This document shows, one piece after another, positions 10,791 through 22,029 of a stretch of 64,000 nt of DNA. Position numbers and translations under genes: made by a program. The stretch is taken from NCBI GenBank assembly GCA_037903355.1, contig JBAJFE010000001.1, forward strand, positions 186,001-250,000, written 5' to 3'. The notes below the pieces were generated by a model that saw nothing but the letters and a program-made list of their open reading frames with translations, had not been told where the DNA came from and did not search any database. The stretch is from Trichuris trichiura (taxonomy: Eukaryota > Nematoda > Enoplea > Trichinellida > Trichuridae). Positions within the stretch are counted from its first letter, which is position 1. Each line of letters opens with the position of its first letter.

Positions 10791-11247
10791 CGGTTGGGCT
10801 ACACTGGTGCGAGACTATTCAGAGCGGTCTTCAAGCTGTGCGTTCTCGCTCTGTGCCCTGCGGGATTTAGGTATCTTCCTGCTGGCACTGCCACACTGCC
10901 TAATCCTCAGGATGCTGAAACAAGAGATAGCAGCGGAAAGTGAAACAGTAAGCAGCAACAGTTTAGCAGCCAGCTACCGGGAAAAGTTCGGAAATTGATG
11001 CTTAAATGAGAACAGGAAAGTAGAAGCAAGCATTTTTAAACGGCAAGCGCGCGACGGCATCTTTGCAATGGTATTGGGTGCTATATGAAATGGTTCTGCC
11101 GCCTGCCCCAACTTCCTGTTCTGGTTCACTGCATACGTTTCACTGCCTCGGGTGACTAGTTGTTATGGTTTGAGATAATTTGCTCTTTGCAACATGCGCA
11201 TTGTTTACCCATTCTACAGTATACGTTCAAGTGTTCTTGGCGCTGCT

Positions 11248-11873
11248 ATGGGAAAGAACAAAACGAAAAGTGTAAAAACACGATGGAAGTACCAATTACA
11301 TGAAGATTTAGCAATATTAAATTTTGTTGCTCGTCAGTTCAAAGCTGGAAACATAAGCGCATGTTTTCCTGCAGGAAACTCGCTCTGGCGTCGGGCGAGA
11401 GAGCAGCGTGTGACGGAACATTCTTTCCAATCAATGCGTTGCCGTTTCGTCCGTATCCTGGTGAACAAATTGGAAGACTATATGCCGTTTCTGCATAGAG
11501 ACGTTGCCGCCTCTATAGTGGACCTGTGCAAGACCTTGCACTTGAAACAGAAGCGACGCTGCCATCCCAGGCATTTTTTAAATCTCAACTGCGAATTGAA
11601 CGTCATGGAATTAAATTTAGCTCTTTGGACGATGAAACCTGCAGTTTTTCGGACAAAGACAATGAAGTTACGTTTACGGACTCAGTGGAGCAGAGTGCTT
11701 CTGTTCAAGCATTGGATGTAAGAGTGACAGAGGTATTGCTCCCTGTTTTTTTGTTGCCCCATTTAACTTCCCACATTTTAGTCACCAGTAGAAGAAGAAA
11801 ACCCAGAAATAGCGCCCACCTGTGAAGGAGTACAAAGAATAAGAATCTTTTTAAATCTTCATCGCAGTTATTA
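11248..11873 (+). CDS. Rap1/TERF2IP-like Myb-domain protein, with an apparent frameshift
   Basis: From the ATG at 11248 (an in-frame ATG also lies at 11194), residues about 12-75 read as a Rap1-type Myb/SANT domain: HEDLAILNFVARQF, then GNSLWRRAREQ, then HSFQSMRCRFVRIL. The order and spacing match the Myb domain of telomere protein Rap1/TERF2IP. After about 11500 this frame becomes basic and uninformative, while the next frame reads an acidic stretch (SSLDDETCSFSDKDNEV) ending in a GT donor at 11719. A possible acceptor at 11780 leads to PVEEENPEIAP and a stop at about 11873. So either one base is lost near 11500-11550, or the sequence has an error, or the gene is decaying. No BRCT or Rap1 C-terminal domain was seen. 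If real, it would act at telomeres or in gene regulation. Confidence is high for the domain and low for an intact product. Confidence 0.6.
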
Positions 11874-12639
11874 AAATATTTGTAGCTTCGTTCTCCAAAC
11901 GTTGTTGTAAACAGTCGTGCCTGCCAAAATCAGAGAGTGGTGAATGAAGAGAGTAATGCAACTCATTCAAACTTGGATTCCTCTGTTCACTGTAATGATC
12001 TAACTTGGAAAAGTATGTTTTCGCTTATCACTTTGAAAACCTGCGTTTTTTGCTGTGCCGTTGTTGTATTTCAGAAAAAATTAGCTATTTTATGTACGCG
12101 TTTACTACAAAAACCCTACAAAGTATTTGTCTGTACTTACTAATAAACGAGTCCTCGGAGCTTTTCGGGCCCTACGTGCTCCGTTGTCATCGATAACGAA
12201 TATAGGGTTTGTGTGCTATGATTAGTGCTGGGTCACGAGAAATTAGTTTAAGACTTTAAGACTTTAAAGAAGGGGTAATGGAAAAACGTATTTAAAGTGT
12301 ATCCTGTTGCCTGGTTTCTTCGGATGTGGCTGATTTGGAAGATTGTCCATTGTTGTTGTTGTTGTTGTCCCTGTTGTGTTAAAGTGGTAGTTCAAGTATT
12401 GTTTTTCTTGGTTCTGAAATGTAATCCCCCCTCCTTCCACCATGTGGAGGGCCGGTGAAGGGTGTTTGGCGAGATGACTGGAACGGAGTTTAAAACTGAA
12501 TTAAATTGATAGTGAAAGAGGAACTGGGTAAAAGAAACTGAAATTTGGGGTAGAAACCAAAGCAGTAAAACATTGGAAAATTCAGAGGATGCGGTGATGG
12601 CAAGGCGGGAAGTAGGGGAGAAAAAGTAGGAGGAACGAG
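11874..12639. other. Non-coding interval
   Basis: No gene recognised; contains a (TTG)n tract at about 12350-12368. Confidence 0.5.
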
Positions 12640-12793
12640 GAAGAAAGGGAAGGAAGGGAAGATATGTAAGGCTGCAACAGTTCGCGATGTTGACCACGTT
12701 CGTCAAAATGTCACTGATCTCTGTTCTTTTCTCCCGGTTTACGCTTACCGTGTGTTGTATGAAAAAGGCTTCTTGTACGCGTCTATAAGACAA
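12640..12793 (-). pseudogene. Penelope-like element relic: end of GIY-YIG region
   Basis: The minus-strand frame from 12793 reads YRRVQEAFFIQHTVSVNREK followed by ISDIL, which matches the conserved C-terminus of Penelope-like element (PLE) endonucleases (KEA-x-IQ ... NR-x-G ... ISD-x-W). Downstream is a pyrimidine-rich tail like that following the PLE relic at about 21740-21960. A hammerhead-like motif begins 50 bp away. Confidence 0.6.
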
Positions 12794-12844
12794 ACGGGAT
12801 TCTTTGCATAGGACTCGCCTGTCCCAGTACTAACCGTCGCACAC

Positions 12845-12895
12845 AGGTCCTAGTTGACGATGGAACATGTAAGGCTCCGGAAGCTCTAAGGATTT
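12845..12895 (+). ncRNA. Hammerhead-like motif, GGA variant
   Basis: TTGACGA at 12854-12860, stem II GGA.../...TCC and GGA-AGCT-C at 12879-12886. C3 is T and the GAA triplet is GGA. Stem I is supported by TCCT before and AGGA after the motif. It is followed by TTTCCGTAATAAA, shared with other family members. Confidence 0.45.
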
Positions 12896-13059
12896 GTTTA
12901 TTGGTAAGTACAAATAAACGCTTTGCGCAGTTTCCGTAATAAATGCATGAAATTTCAAAATAGCGTTAAAAAGTCATTTATTTTCAAAAAATTAGGCGTG
13001 TTGATACATATGTGGGGATTCGTCTTTTGTTGAGCAGTTCACTGATAAAAAAAAGTATC

Positions 13060-13432
13060 GGGTCTTTACCCTCAGAGCCTGAGACCGGCAACTTCGGAGG
13101 TCGAATGGAGATTAGGGAAGAATGGTACGGCTAACCAAACCGTCACACTGTAGGTTCGGCGGCCACGTTGTGCAGCCCTAGCCTAAGCCTATACGTCAAC
13201 TCAACGTACTGCGACCCCGAATTCTTCGGCAGCTATTCCGTGGGTCAATAACAGCACGTCCCGGATGTGTTAACTGATGCTCCATTGTGCTCCCCGTTAC
13301 AACTGCTCTGCATGCGTTCATCTCGCGCAGTGAACTTCCCTCACGTTGTTCCGCTAATCCCACTTCTCTACGCATTACAGCAGCGCATTACCCTTTGAAG
13401 TTGCCGGTGTCAGGCTCTGAGGGTAAAGACCC
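13060..13432. mobile_element. Terminal-inverted-repeat element of the TTAGGC-bearing family (copy B)
   Basis: A 373-bp element with about 37-bp inverted ends: GGGTCTTTACCCTCAGAGCC at the left is mirrored at 13432 on the other strand, followed by (G/C)ACCGGCAACTTC. The interior holds the TTAGGC-type block (about 13175-13190, reverse strand) and a CTCCATTGTGCT ... CGTTCA ... CCGCTAATC region shared with 26440-26560. No ORF or certain target duplication was seen. Confidence 0.75.
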
Positions 13433-14063
13433 AAAGTTTCTCCTAAGCTTTCGGTTTTTGTCTTTAGCAGAGCAAATGCAATGATTGAAATGTTGGACTG
13501 GCTTCTACAGAATGAGTAAGGTTCAAATTAAGCGGTTTAAACGAGCGGTTATTTAAAAGGGTCAATTTGCGGGTGGTGAAACGCCTGGCTGGCGGTATAG
13601 CCTCCTGGCCTAGGAAGTCGAGGGGGCAATACTGTCTTTTAATTCCCAGAACTCGACAAAAGCTCAGGAAATAGCAGCATGAAAATCCCCCCTCCCACTG
13701 ATAAATCTTTATTCGAAAATTTCTAGCGGCCTGTACAGTCGCGAGGACTGCTCGACCCTACCGCCTCTCCTTTTACGTAGCTTGATGATTCTCAACAGTG
13801 TAGTTAGGAGACGATATCGTCTTCCTACGAAGGAGATCTGCTACATAATAGGAAGGTAGGCGGCTACTTAAACGAAAGGACCATCTCTTCGTTTAAGTAA
13901 ATGCTGCTGTTGTTCTCAGGGGGTGCTTGCATTTCTGACTGGCTGGCTGCATGCGTGGTAAAGATGCAGAAGATGAGTTTGCTTTGATTTGAATGCTTTT
14001 TGAGGTCAATAATAACTTTTTAAAGGCAACGGATTTTTTCCTGAAAAAAGACAACAGATACAG
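13433..14063. other. Non-coding interval
   Basis: Nothing recognised; a short T-rich and a C-rich patch only. Confidence 0.5.
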
Positions 14064-14892
14064 TTGAACCTCCGTAAGTTAACCATCCAAGAGAGTGAGG
14101 AAAACTGGTCAACATAGAGAGGTTATGAGTATAAGGTGCTCGGCTGAACAGATTAGTATCTTTACACATTTTATTCTTTCGCACAGCATTTATTAGAAGA
14201 CTATTAAATGGCGAAGAGGCATAAAAATAGTGTCATTCTAAAATCATGCTTAAGGCTTTTCAGAGGCCAGAACGTTTCCTGAAAAAAGTGTCAATTCTAG
14301 TCTGATGCTTGTTCTTACTAGAGACCTAAGCGGCAAGGGCGGCCTTCGCGCTAGCTACCCCGCTCAGCATCTCTGGTCATTTTTCAGCAGCTCATCTGCG
14401 CTAACATGCGCCCGACGTCCTCTTCTTTCAATTTTTGTACCATTTCTCTCTCATTGTCACTTTCCTCCTCTGCTTGATCTCCAGCACAACTTGTTTCTAC
14501 GCTCATTCCCGCTTCGGCTAGTATAGTTTGGAAAAGTGCTTGTGGGTCAGGTTCGGTAGAAGTGGCCACCGCATCTTCTATTGCAACGAAATTTTCGAAA
14601 TCTACTCCTTCAGTCTCCGCCTCGCGAGTCGGGCTATCAGGCTGAAGCTCGACATCATCCTCTTCGTCTCTGACGAATCCAGCTCTCCTGAAGAACTTCC
14701 TTATTGCCTTCAGTTGAACCTTATTCCAGGAAGAGCTGATCCAAAGTACGGCGACCGAAGCATTAGTGGACGCAACATCGAAGTCGCTCTCACAAACGAC
14801 CTGGTGACTTCTGCTTTGCTAACTAACTACCCGCTGCAGAAACTGGACCCTTTATTTTGCTTTAAATGTCTTAATTGCTTCTTGATCTAGAG

Positions 14893-16387
14893 CACAGGTT
14901 CTCAAAGTGGGCGATATAGTCCACCGGGAGCAATGAGAGAACACAGGGGGCGATGGGAACCCTGTGCGGGGGCGTTGGGAATCACATAAGAAGAACTCTG
15001 ACAGAATTTTTTCTTGCGTAGGAGGGCTATCAGAGAGACCGGCGTAAGAGTGCTGGCTGTTCACACAGGCGACAGCACACCTTTATATCTCATCATTGTT
15101 GTTCACGTTGAAAAAGTACTGGCGAAGCAAAGCGCAATTGGTCTCGGAATGGTTGAATTAGCTTGCAAATTATCAACGTCTTGTTCTGATAATTTTATTC
15201 CCTGTGAGCCCAATCTTATTATTGTGAATTAGCAAACTTGTATTTTGAATTTCCAATTCGTCGCAAGTTTTTCCATGTCTAAGCGCTTTTAGTGAAAGTA
15301 TGTCCAATGATTGAAAAGTGTTCTGATGCTGTGGAATTATCAGAACAGGCAGATTCTCTTTTGATTTTGTTACTCACTATGGTTTTGAGCAAGCGGGGTT
15401 AGATCAGTCGTTCGCTGAACTCTTTCTAGACTAAATACAAGGGATGTTCGGAAGGTTTCCGGAAAGACTTTGCAGTGTCTAACGGGACGCAAACGGATGT
15501 GCCAAAACATGTTCAGTTTTGTCTCCGTTATCTTCAGACTTGTACGGAGAGGTAGCCTTATCCGACGCTGCGCCAGTGTGGTACAAGCTGCTCCTAAAGT
15601 ATTCTTTTTTTGGTGATATGGAAGATCTTCGTTTTGAGGTCAGAACTAACATCAAATTTCTATCCAAGCTTGGTTGGCAGCCGAAAAAGATTATTCAATC
15701 TTTCAGCAAGTTTACGAAAGTAGTGCACCATCTAAATTGGTTGGTTATGAGCGGATAAGACGTTTCAAGGGGGCAACGAGGTCATCGAAAACGGCCGGAT
15801 TGGAAGTCTCTGCAAAATTTTCCCACGAATAGTGATATTGCAAAAAATTTTCCCACGGGAGGCGCTGGTGCGAAAAGGTTTGAGAACCTATGCATTATAG
15901 TTTCTTTTGTATCTTCTCGCTTAAGCGTTTTCACTTCGATCTGGTTCGTTGTCATTATAATTCTGTTTGATGTGGATAAAAAACAGATAGACGCACATCG
16001 ATTGCTTTATCGGGAAAGGCTAATGAATGCTTCTTGCTTATGTGACGCTATCTTCTGAAAAATACGAGAGAAGATATGAAAGGTAAGCAGAAGTTTTCCC
16101 ATGACTAACTGGTTGGTGGAAAAGCAGGAGTAGTACAGTACGCCTTTCACGTGACGAGGAGTAGAAGTCTTTTCTGCAAAACGTTCTCACGAGTAGTGGT
16201 ATTGCAAAAATTTTCATGTCGGGGGCGATGGAGCGAAAAGTTTGAGAACCTAATAACGTCCCAGCTACCCCACGTCCTACCTTCCAGCCAATTAGCGCGC
16301 TTAAAATTGATCGGTCGGAATTGGGCGGCTCATGCGCTTGGAAACGTTCACAGGGGGCGCTGGCGACCCTGACTTTGAAAAACACTG
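14893..16387. mobile_element. hAT element, 1.5 kb, TSD ATCTAGAG, inside Tigger B
   Basis: The ends CACAGGTTCTCAAAGT and ACTTTGAAAAACACTG form inverted repeats and are flanked by identical 8-bp repeats ATCTAGAG at 14885-14892 and 16388-16395. Removing the element re-creates the transposase codons for PLDQ. Inside are two further copies of the right-end type sequence (TTTGAGAACCTA at about 15877 and 16238), each preceded by a shared TATTGCAAAAA(A)TTTTC block, so the element holds an internal duplication. No hAT transposase was recognised. Confidence 0.92.
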
Positions 16388-16489
16388 ATCTAGAGGCTGG
16401 GTTTTGGAGGAAATGTTTGGAGGCAGGAACTTCAGTGTAACGTTTTTGAGGTGCTTCACGCGTGGATGGCTCGGACAGTTGTCTACTAC

Positions 16490-17302
16490 CTATAAAATAG
16501 AACGTTTCATTCGCTTCATCTGTCGGTCGACACTTCTTACCCAATCCTCGAATATAGTGGCCGTCATCCAAGGGCATTTATTTGATTTCCAAGTGACAAG
16601 AAGGTCGTCAGGCCTCAAGTTTCTAAATGCGCAGGGTGTCGCCGATTTACCAATGACCCATGGCTTCAACTTCTCTCCATATGCGCTAGCGCAAAGAAGC
16701 ACAGTGAAGCGTTTTTTGGAGAGCTTCCCGCATTTGCATTTGTCGCCTTTTAGTACAAACCTTTTATCAGGCACAGGCTTGAAGAACAAGCTGCATTCAT
16801 TAGCATTGAAAGTGTTTTCCTCCTTGAAGCCACTGGCAAAATAGTGAAGCTTCGCGATGAAGTCATCTAAGACGTCGACGGGAACTTCGTTAAATTCGCC
16901 GCATAAGATTTTCTGGGAGATCTTATGACAGAGCTTGAACTTCTCGAGCCAACCGCTTGATGCTTGAAAACCTGTCAACCTGAATTCTACGGTGAATCTT
17001 CTAGCAACTTCCGGGACCACTGGGTCAGAGATCCGTGCATTAGCTGCTCTCATTTGCTTAATCCAGTTTAATGCTGCTTCATTGACTTGGTCGAGGGAGG
17101 TTCTCCTTTCTCGCTGCACATCTTCGCTTTACTTATCATATCTTTCCAAGTAATCACGTTTACGTCTGTGGATGTTGCTAAAGCTAGTCTTGCTGACATG
17201 GAACCGTTCTGCTATCTTCCTTTGACTGCTGGTTTCGAGAAAGCGGATAGGATCTTCTTTTTCCCGTTGTGCCAACTCTGTCGATTTTTTCCGTTCGACC
17301 AT
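16490..17302 (-). pseudogene. Tigger B transposase, N-terminal and central part
   Basis: The readable transposase runs from ATG 17302 through the HTH and CENP-B domains into the DDE domain. The 209-codon open frame (17119-16490) is the longest intact piece. It is separated from the HTH exon-like start by one in-frame TAA. The motif FNANE replaces the family's usual FNADET, so the first catalytic Asp is lost. The gene then continues to the hAT insertion at 16387. Confidence 0.8.
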
Positions 17303-17689
17303 AGTGCAAACTTTAAGCAGTTTGGTAGCTGTTGCTGCGTAAGCCGGAATATCTTTGCTCGCGAAGACACGTTAAGGCCATCCGCCGCACGGGTACAGCA
17401 AAGCGAATGAATAGAATTAAGCTGGATGCGAACGAATACAGTTAGGTTTTATTATTCATACATCACCCCATGGGCGAACGCTGGCAACGCGTAGATAGGA
17501 GGTTTTGTGATTGAGGAAACGCGCAAGCTGTGCCGGTAAGCATAAAACAAGAATCGTCAAGGCGAAGGAACCGGTTCTGCTATCAAGAATCTCCAATGCA
17601 CGGTAATGAAAAACTTCGCTACGTTGAGTAATAGCACATTGAGGCAATGACGGTTAACAACTGCTAGCGACTGACAGAGCAAACTGAGG

Positions 17690-18033
17690 CGGTCAACTTA
17701 CAGAGAGCAAACTAGCATTATGTCCATACACCACGTTACGGCTAAAGCGGTCAACTTCCTACTTACGGAGATGGTCAACGTATACAGGTTGTCCTTGCGC
17801 TTATTTACGTGCAGGCCAACCAACTTGTTATTTGATTCTCATCCTTAATCTTCTTTCGCTTTTCTAGTCCCTTTTTTCTTTTTCTTCTGGTTCTTGAATG
17901 TGAAATTCAATAAGGAAACGATGTTTACGACACTCAAAAACAACTTGAACTATTTAAGTTAAAATTCTCACCGTTAAGCGACCCTAGGCTGTGATTGCAG
18001 TCACCATATTTAGTCTGCTGAAAATGGATCAAG
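17690..18033. other. Decayed Tigger end and non-coding flank
   Basis: Blocks such as GCGGTCAACTT, GATGGTCAAC and GTGCAGGCCAACCAAC resemble the interior of the Tigger MITEs, suggesting the 5' end of Tigger B or a decayed MITE. Confidence 0.4.
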
Positions 18034-18436
18034 ATGAGCCATGAAAATTTCAGAGAACTTTTTGTCAATCAACTGTTTAACAAATGGGGTTTCCCTGCGG
18101 TTCTGATGGCCAGCGGCCGAGGGAGGGTTCTGTACCGTACCACCGGTCCGGAGATTCGAATCCTAGCTGCACCCAACAGTGACGTTAGGCTGTGCGACAA
18201 GCTGGCTGGTGAAATGACTTGATCGCACCATACTGGCCTACAGTCTGTCCATTGCTGAACACACATGTGGGACAAAAGCAAAAGAAAAAGCGAGAGTATT
18301 CGTGATGCATAACTGTTTATCACTACGAAAGCATATGTTTCCTTTACCAAAATTCACATGTCCAACGAAGTTCGTGTATACTGTACACTGTATAGGTACT
18401 GCCGGTGTTCGAGAGTTCCGTCTGTGTCTGAAGAAA

Positions 18437-18529
18437 ATGTCAAAGAAAGAGCGCAAAAATTGCGAAGAGTTGGTGCGTCTTGCTTCGGCTTGCGGCCTGA
18501 CGATGACGGATTTGCACCTGGCCTTGACG
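18437..18529 (+). CDS. Possible short coding exon, unrecognised
   Basis: An ATG at 18437 opens 31 codons (MSKKERKNCEELVRLASACG at the start) and ends at a consensus donor, ACG|GTAAGT at 18529. No downstream exon was identified and the family is not recognised, so this may be chance. A tRNA-like T-loop sequence lies 280 bp upstream (see rejected items). Confidence 0.2.
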
Positions 18530-18599
18530 GTAAGTAATGCTATGTTTTTGGAGTATTCAAGAAGACTGCTTCTTCACAGTCGTTTGTTGCTTATGATTT

Positions 18600-20617
18600 A
18601 GCAAATTGTCTTCGATTTTTGAATTGACAACTTTAAAACAAGTTTCTTCCAAATCAATTCAATTAATACGTAGTATGGAAAACAGTTTTGAAAGACTGCC
18701 TTCCAAATGCCGCACTTTATGAACTGATAACAACGATGTTGTTGCTGCGGTTTCTGTTCCTGAAGTATTGATATCTCATTCATTGGCCATTATTTTGGCT
18801 TTTTAGAAATCTTGAACTAAAGAGTCCGCATTTTTACGTGACTGCCACGGAACGGGCCGCCTTCTTGCAAAGTAAGGGAAGCCGGAACGACGACCAAAAT
18901 GTCATACACAAGTAAAACGTCTACTGGGCTCGCTCTGCGTTCTTATCGCTTTTTTACAGTATTCCGTTAGCAGAATTCTTGTCATTGAAAAAATAAGAAG
19001 TGGAAAAAAAAGAGGAGAGGAGAAGAAGAGGAAAAAAGAAGAAAAAGTTCTTATCGTTAACTTATTTTCACTATTTTAATCTGAAAGTATTATTGATTGT
19101 GATGAAATTGTCGTTGTTGCCGAACTTTTCTTCGATTTTTCAATAGTTTATTGAACCAGTTTTCCACAAAACTGAAATTTTTTATTTCCAACAAACGAGA
19201 GCAAAGCTTTGTAGATTTGAAGGTATTAATATTTGGAATAGTTAATCGAGTGGGTTACGCTGTTCTGCACTTACACATAGAATATGATTTATTCAATTAC
19301 ATTCGGCGCTGACGTCAGGAGCAAGGGGGCTCTGAACAGTTTCGTCATTTTTTGACACCATTTAATCTTGTATATCCATAAATAATGAAAGTCTTCCGGT
19401 TTATTTTTAGTGAACTATAGCTTCAGTTAAGTAAACTGAATGATATCCGTTCGTTTTTCTGTTACTTTTGTTCGGCGATGTTTTCAAAACAAATTGCGCC
19501 CCATCATCATCGCGTGCTCAACGATTATGAATTCTATTTCTTAAAAGCACAGTACGGATATTCCCCGTTTGACGAATGTTCGCTTTCACGAAGAAGCTGA
19601 ATTTGTATCTATTTTCACTTTACGAACGAATTGTCTAGGGCCTAGGGTCTAGGCGTTTCTTCGTTTTTTACGAAGAAATGCGACGGAACACTAGCAGGCT
19701 TTCGCAACTCGTGCCGTTTTCTTGCTGTCGTGTAGCGACCAGCCATTTGTCCTTCTGCGCGAGTTTATTAAGTTTGCAGCCGTCTTGCCGACAGACGAAC
19801 GAACAGGCGCTGATTGCAAGGCCCCACAGTTCTGTCCCATATCCGTAATATCATCACTTCCTCGAATTATTTCTTCATTCTCGTGACGAGCAAATCAACA
19901 CAGTTGTAGCTAATCAGTCTCCCCTGGAATCGCCTCCTACGTCAACTGCAGTAGCCGAAGAAGCTCGGCAGTCACTCTCCACAAAGGCAGACATGTAAAT
20001 CATGCAATAGTCTCCTCCAGGTTGAGCCAAACGATCCTGTGATTCTTCCCGCCAGCCATTCCTCCGCAGTTTCAGCATTCTAGTGGAGTTAGTAGCTTAT
20101 CAGTTATGTCAGTGGAAATAGACTCTACATAAGCTGTTCTTACCTAAAACGTATTCTTGTCATTCCAGTCGCTATTTTTACTATGCGTTATGGTGCGCAT
20201 GTTTCCTTGCCTTGAACCCCACCGTCAGTAATTGCAATCTGTTTTCCGCGCAGTCGTCCTTGATCTGACCTGACTAGCCTTGAATGACTTTGATGGGAGT
20301 GAGTTTTTCTACAGTTCATCAGTGCTATACTGCTGCTAACCCTTCTGAGAGTCATCTACCATCACTCTAAATCACTTCATCGGCGTTTTACTTAGCCGAA
20401 GCATCGCAGTTTTCAAAATCGCTCTGCCAATAGCATGAGAACTGTGAACTATGTAAACTTAAACCAAAGAATGGAAATAGTATCGACATATGACAGTGGC
20501 ACAGCGCACTCTCCAAAATGTCAGCAGACACTCGACAAAACAGTCTCCTTTTTGAAACTTAAGCATTTCTGTGAATCAATGTCGGCAAGGCGAACCGTCG
20601 CATAATTAACTTGACAT
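18600..20617. other. Non-coding interval
   Basis: AT-rich and pyrimidine-rich sequence without recognised exons, motifs or clear repeats. Confidence 0.5.
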
Positions 20618-20926
20618 TATGGTTCTTCTTTTTTCTTTTTTCTTCTCTCCTTTTAACGGGTGCGTTATTCAAAATAAAAATTTTTTTTACGGCTTTTGCT
20701 ACCCTTTCGTTAAAAACGTTTATTCCAAACGTATAAACCCGCGGAGCTTTCGGGCCACACCGGGGCCCGTCATCAGCTACGGGCCCCGGTGCGGCCCGAA
20801 AGCTCCGCGGGTTTATACGTTTGGAATAAACGTTTTTAACGAACGGGTAGCAAAAGCCGTAAAAAAATTTTTATTTTGAATAACGCACCCGTTAAAAGGA
20901 GAGAAGAAAAGAGAAAAAAGAAGAAT
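20618..20926. repeat. Near-perfect palindromic foldback with hammerhead-like arm
   Basis: Arms of about 150 bp are almost exact reverse complements: the left reads AACGGGTGCGTTATTC, CGTTTATTCCAAACG and GCGGAGCTTTCGGGCC, and the right reads the same blocks inverted. The apex lies at about 20772-20780. The left arm carries a full motif on the minus strand (core 20770-20776, GAAAGCTC 20744-20751). The right arm has the stem-II and GAAAGCTC half but lacks CTGATGA, so the palindrome turns around inside the core. The same arm sequence recurs at 21253-21360 and partly at 53108-53170. Confidence 0.85.
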
Positions 20927-21244
20927 CAATTTTAATGTGTGTACGGCCACCAACAACAGAGAGGGCAACGAGTGGCGGAGAAGAAGGAAGGTGAACATCT
21001 GGAAAGAAGAAAGTTTAAAGCCCGTCTGTTTAAACAGACGGGTATATCGTTTGTTTGCTCGTTTCTTCTCATTGTTAGTGCTGCCGCCGTCGTGGAAGGT
21101 CGGTTGGGTGCTCGCCGCAAAGTCTGACTGACTAGGTGGGACCAAAGCCCGACGGGTCAAGGATCGACCTGACGGCTGAGGTTCCCTCAACGGTCGGTCG
21201 GACGTAGCGGCTTGCTAACATAATGACCAACCCGACGGCGGCGC

Positions 21245-21300
21245 ACTTAGCGCTGATGACGGGCCCCGGTGCGGCCCGAAAGCTCCGCGGGTTTATACGT
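21245..21300 (+). ncRNA. Hammerhead-ribozyme-like motif (solo)
   Basis: AGCG precedes CTGATGA at 21253-21259; stem II is GGGCC/GGCCC with a 7-nt loop; GAAAGCTC is at 21278-21285 and is followed by CGC, which pairs with GCG before the core for stem I. All core positions fit the hammerhead consensus except one extra C after A9 that is shared by the whole family. Confidence 0.65.
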
Positions 21301-21402
21301 TTGGAATAAACGTTTTTAACGAACGGGTAGCAAAAGCCGTAAAAAAATTTTTATTTTGACATTATGGTACCTTTTTTCTTTATGGGTTATTAAAATTGTT
21401 TC

Positions 21403-21586
21403 TTCTAAAAATTTGTTCCCGGAATTCCCAACCGGTTTTTAATTAACGTTTTTTGCATAAACGTTCATTCCGTAGCTTTCGGGTCTTCCTATGACCCGTC
21501 ATCAGCTGCGGAATAAACGTTTTTGCAATAAACGTTAATTAAAACACGGGATGGAAATTCCGCGAACAAATTTTTAGAAGAAGCAA
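21403..21586 (-). ncRNA. Hammerhead-like motif at the apex of an ~80-bp hairpin
   Basis: On the minus strand ATTCCG-CAG precedes CTGATGA (21499-21505); stem II is GGGTC/GACCC; GAAAGCTA (21473-21480) is followed by CGGAAT, which pairs with ATTCCG. Stem I then continues outward for about 80 bp with interruptions (arms 21403-21479 and 21508-21586, sharing AACGTT(T)ATTGCA, TTAATTAACGTT, TTCCG(C/G)GAACAAATTTTTAGAAGAA type blocks). It lies downstream, on the same strand, of the PLE relic at 22030-22990, the place expected for a PLE terminal repeat. Confidence 0.7.
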
Positions 21587-22029
21587 AATGGCACGGACAA
21601 ACTACCCGTTCAACTACAATTTCGCGAAGCTTTCAGGAAACGCTGGTTCCTTCAGCGCATGAAAAGTGGCAGAGCGAATCCTGGCATAGCACTACTCAGA
21701 TCACGTGCCTTAAACCGCGAGAATCTTAGGACATTTAAAATGAGTTACAAAGTTAAAATGAGAGTTGGGGGGAGGGGCAGGTAGGAAAGTTAAGAGTAAC
21801 AGAAAGCAGGGGGCGCGGAGTTTAAAAGGCAGAGTATAAAAGAAAGGGAAAGGAAAAAAGGGAAATAAAGAAAACAGAGGAAAGGGAAAAGAAAAGAAAG
21901 AAGACAAAGAAAAAGGGGAACAAAAAACAATTTGGGGGATTGGGAAATTTCCCAAGACACCGATGAGCAGCATTATTTCTCTGTGCAGGCGATTCTTGTA
22001 AGAGGCAGCAGTTTGTGGTCCTGATGTCG

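Larger units (their letters stand above)
14064..17800 (-). mobile_element. Tigger B: pogo/Tigger transposon split by a hAT element
   Basis: A Tigger-type transposase runs on the minus strand from an ATG at 17302. The first part is a helix-turn-helix (SQRKIAERFHVSKTS), then a CENP-B-like domain (about 17090-16900, SGWLEKFK), then the DDE region: FNANECSLFFK at the first catalytic position (Asp replaced by Asn-Glu context), VDNCPSHPRVKHL at the second and KFLPPN beyond it. After the hAT insertion (14893-16387) the C-terminal tail resumes (ALDQEAIKTFK, then FQTILAEAGMS). A stop follows YDK near 17130. The 3' end at 14064 (CAGTTGAACCTCCGTAAG) matches the MITE ends; a decayed mate lies near 17690-17810. 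It is inactive. Confidence 0.85.

Noticed and set aside
16038..16577. 179-codon minus-strand ORF
   Set aside because: It crosses the junction between hAT sequence and Tigger B, so it is a chance frame.
18080..18180. tRNA-like segment with GATTCGAATCC and a GATGGCCAGCGGCC stretch
   Set aside because: The T-loop and a partial A box are visible and a 7-bp acceptor can be drawn, but the T stem does not pair and no anticodon arm fits. It is at most a tRNA-derived fragment; tRNAscan would decide.
20738..20811. GC-rich hairpins followed by T runs, resembling bacterial intrinsic terminators
   Set aside because: The surrounding genes are eukaryotic with introns, and the conserved CTGANGA and GAAAGCT positions are better explained by hammerhead-like motifs.
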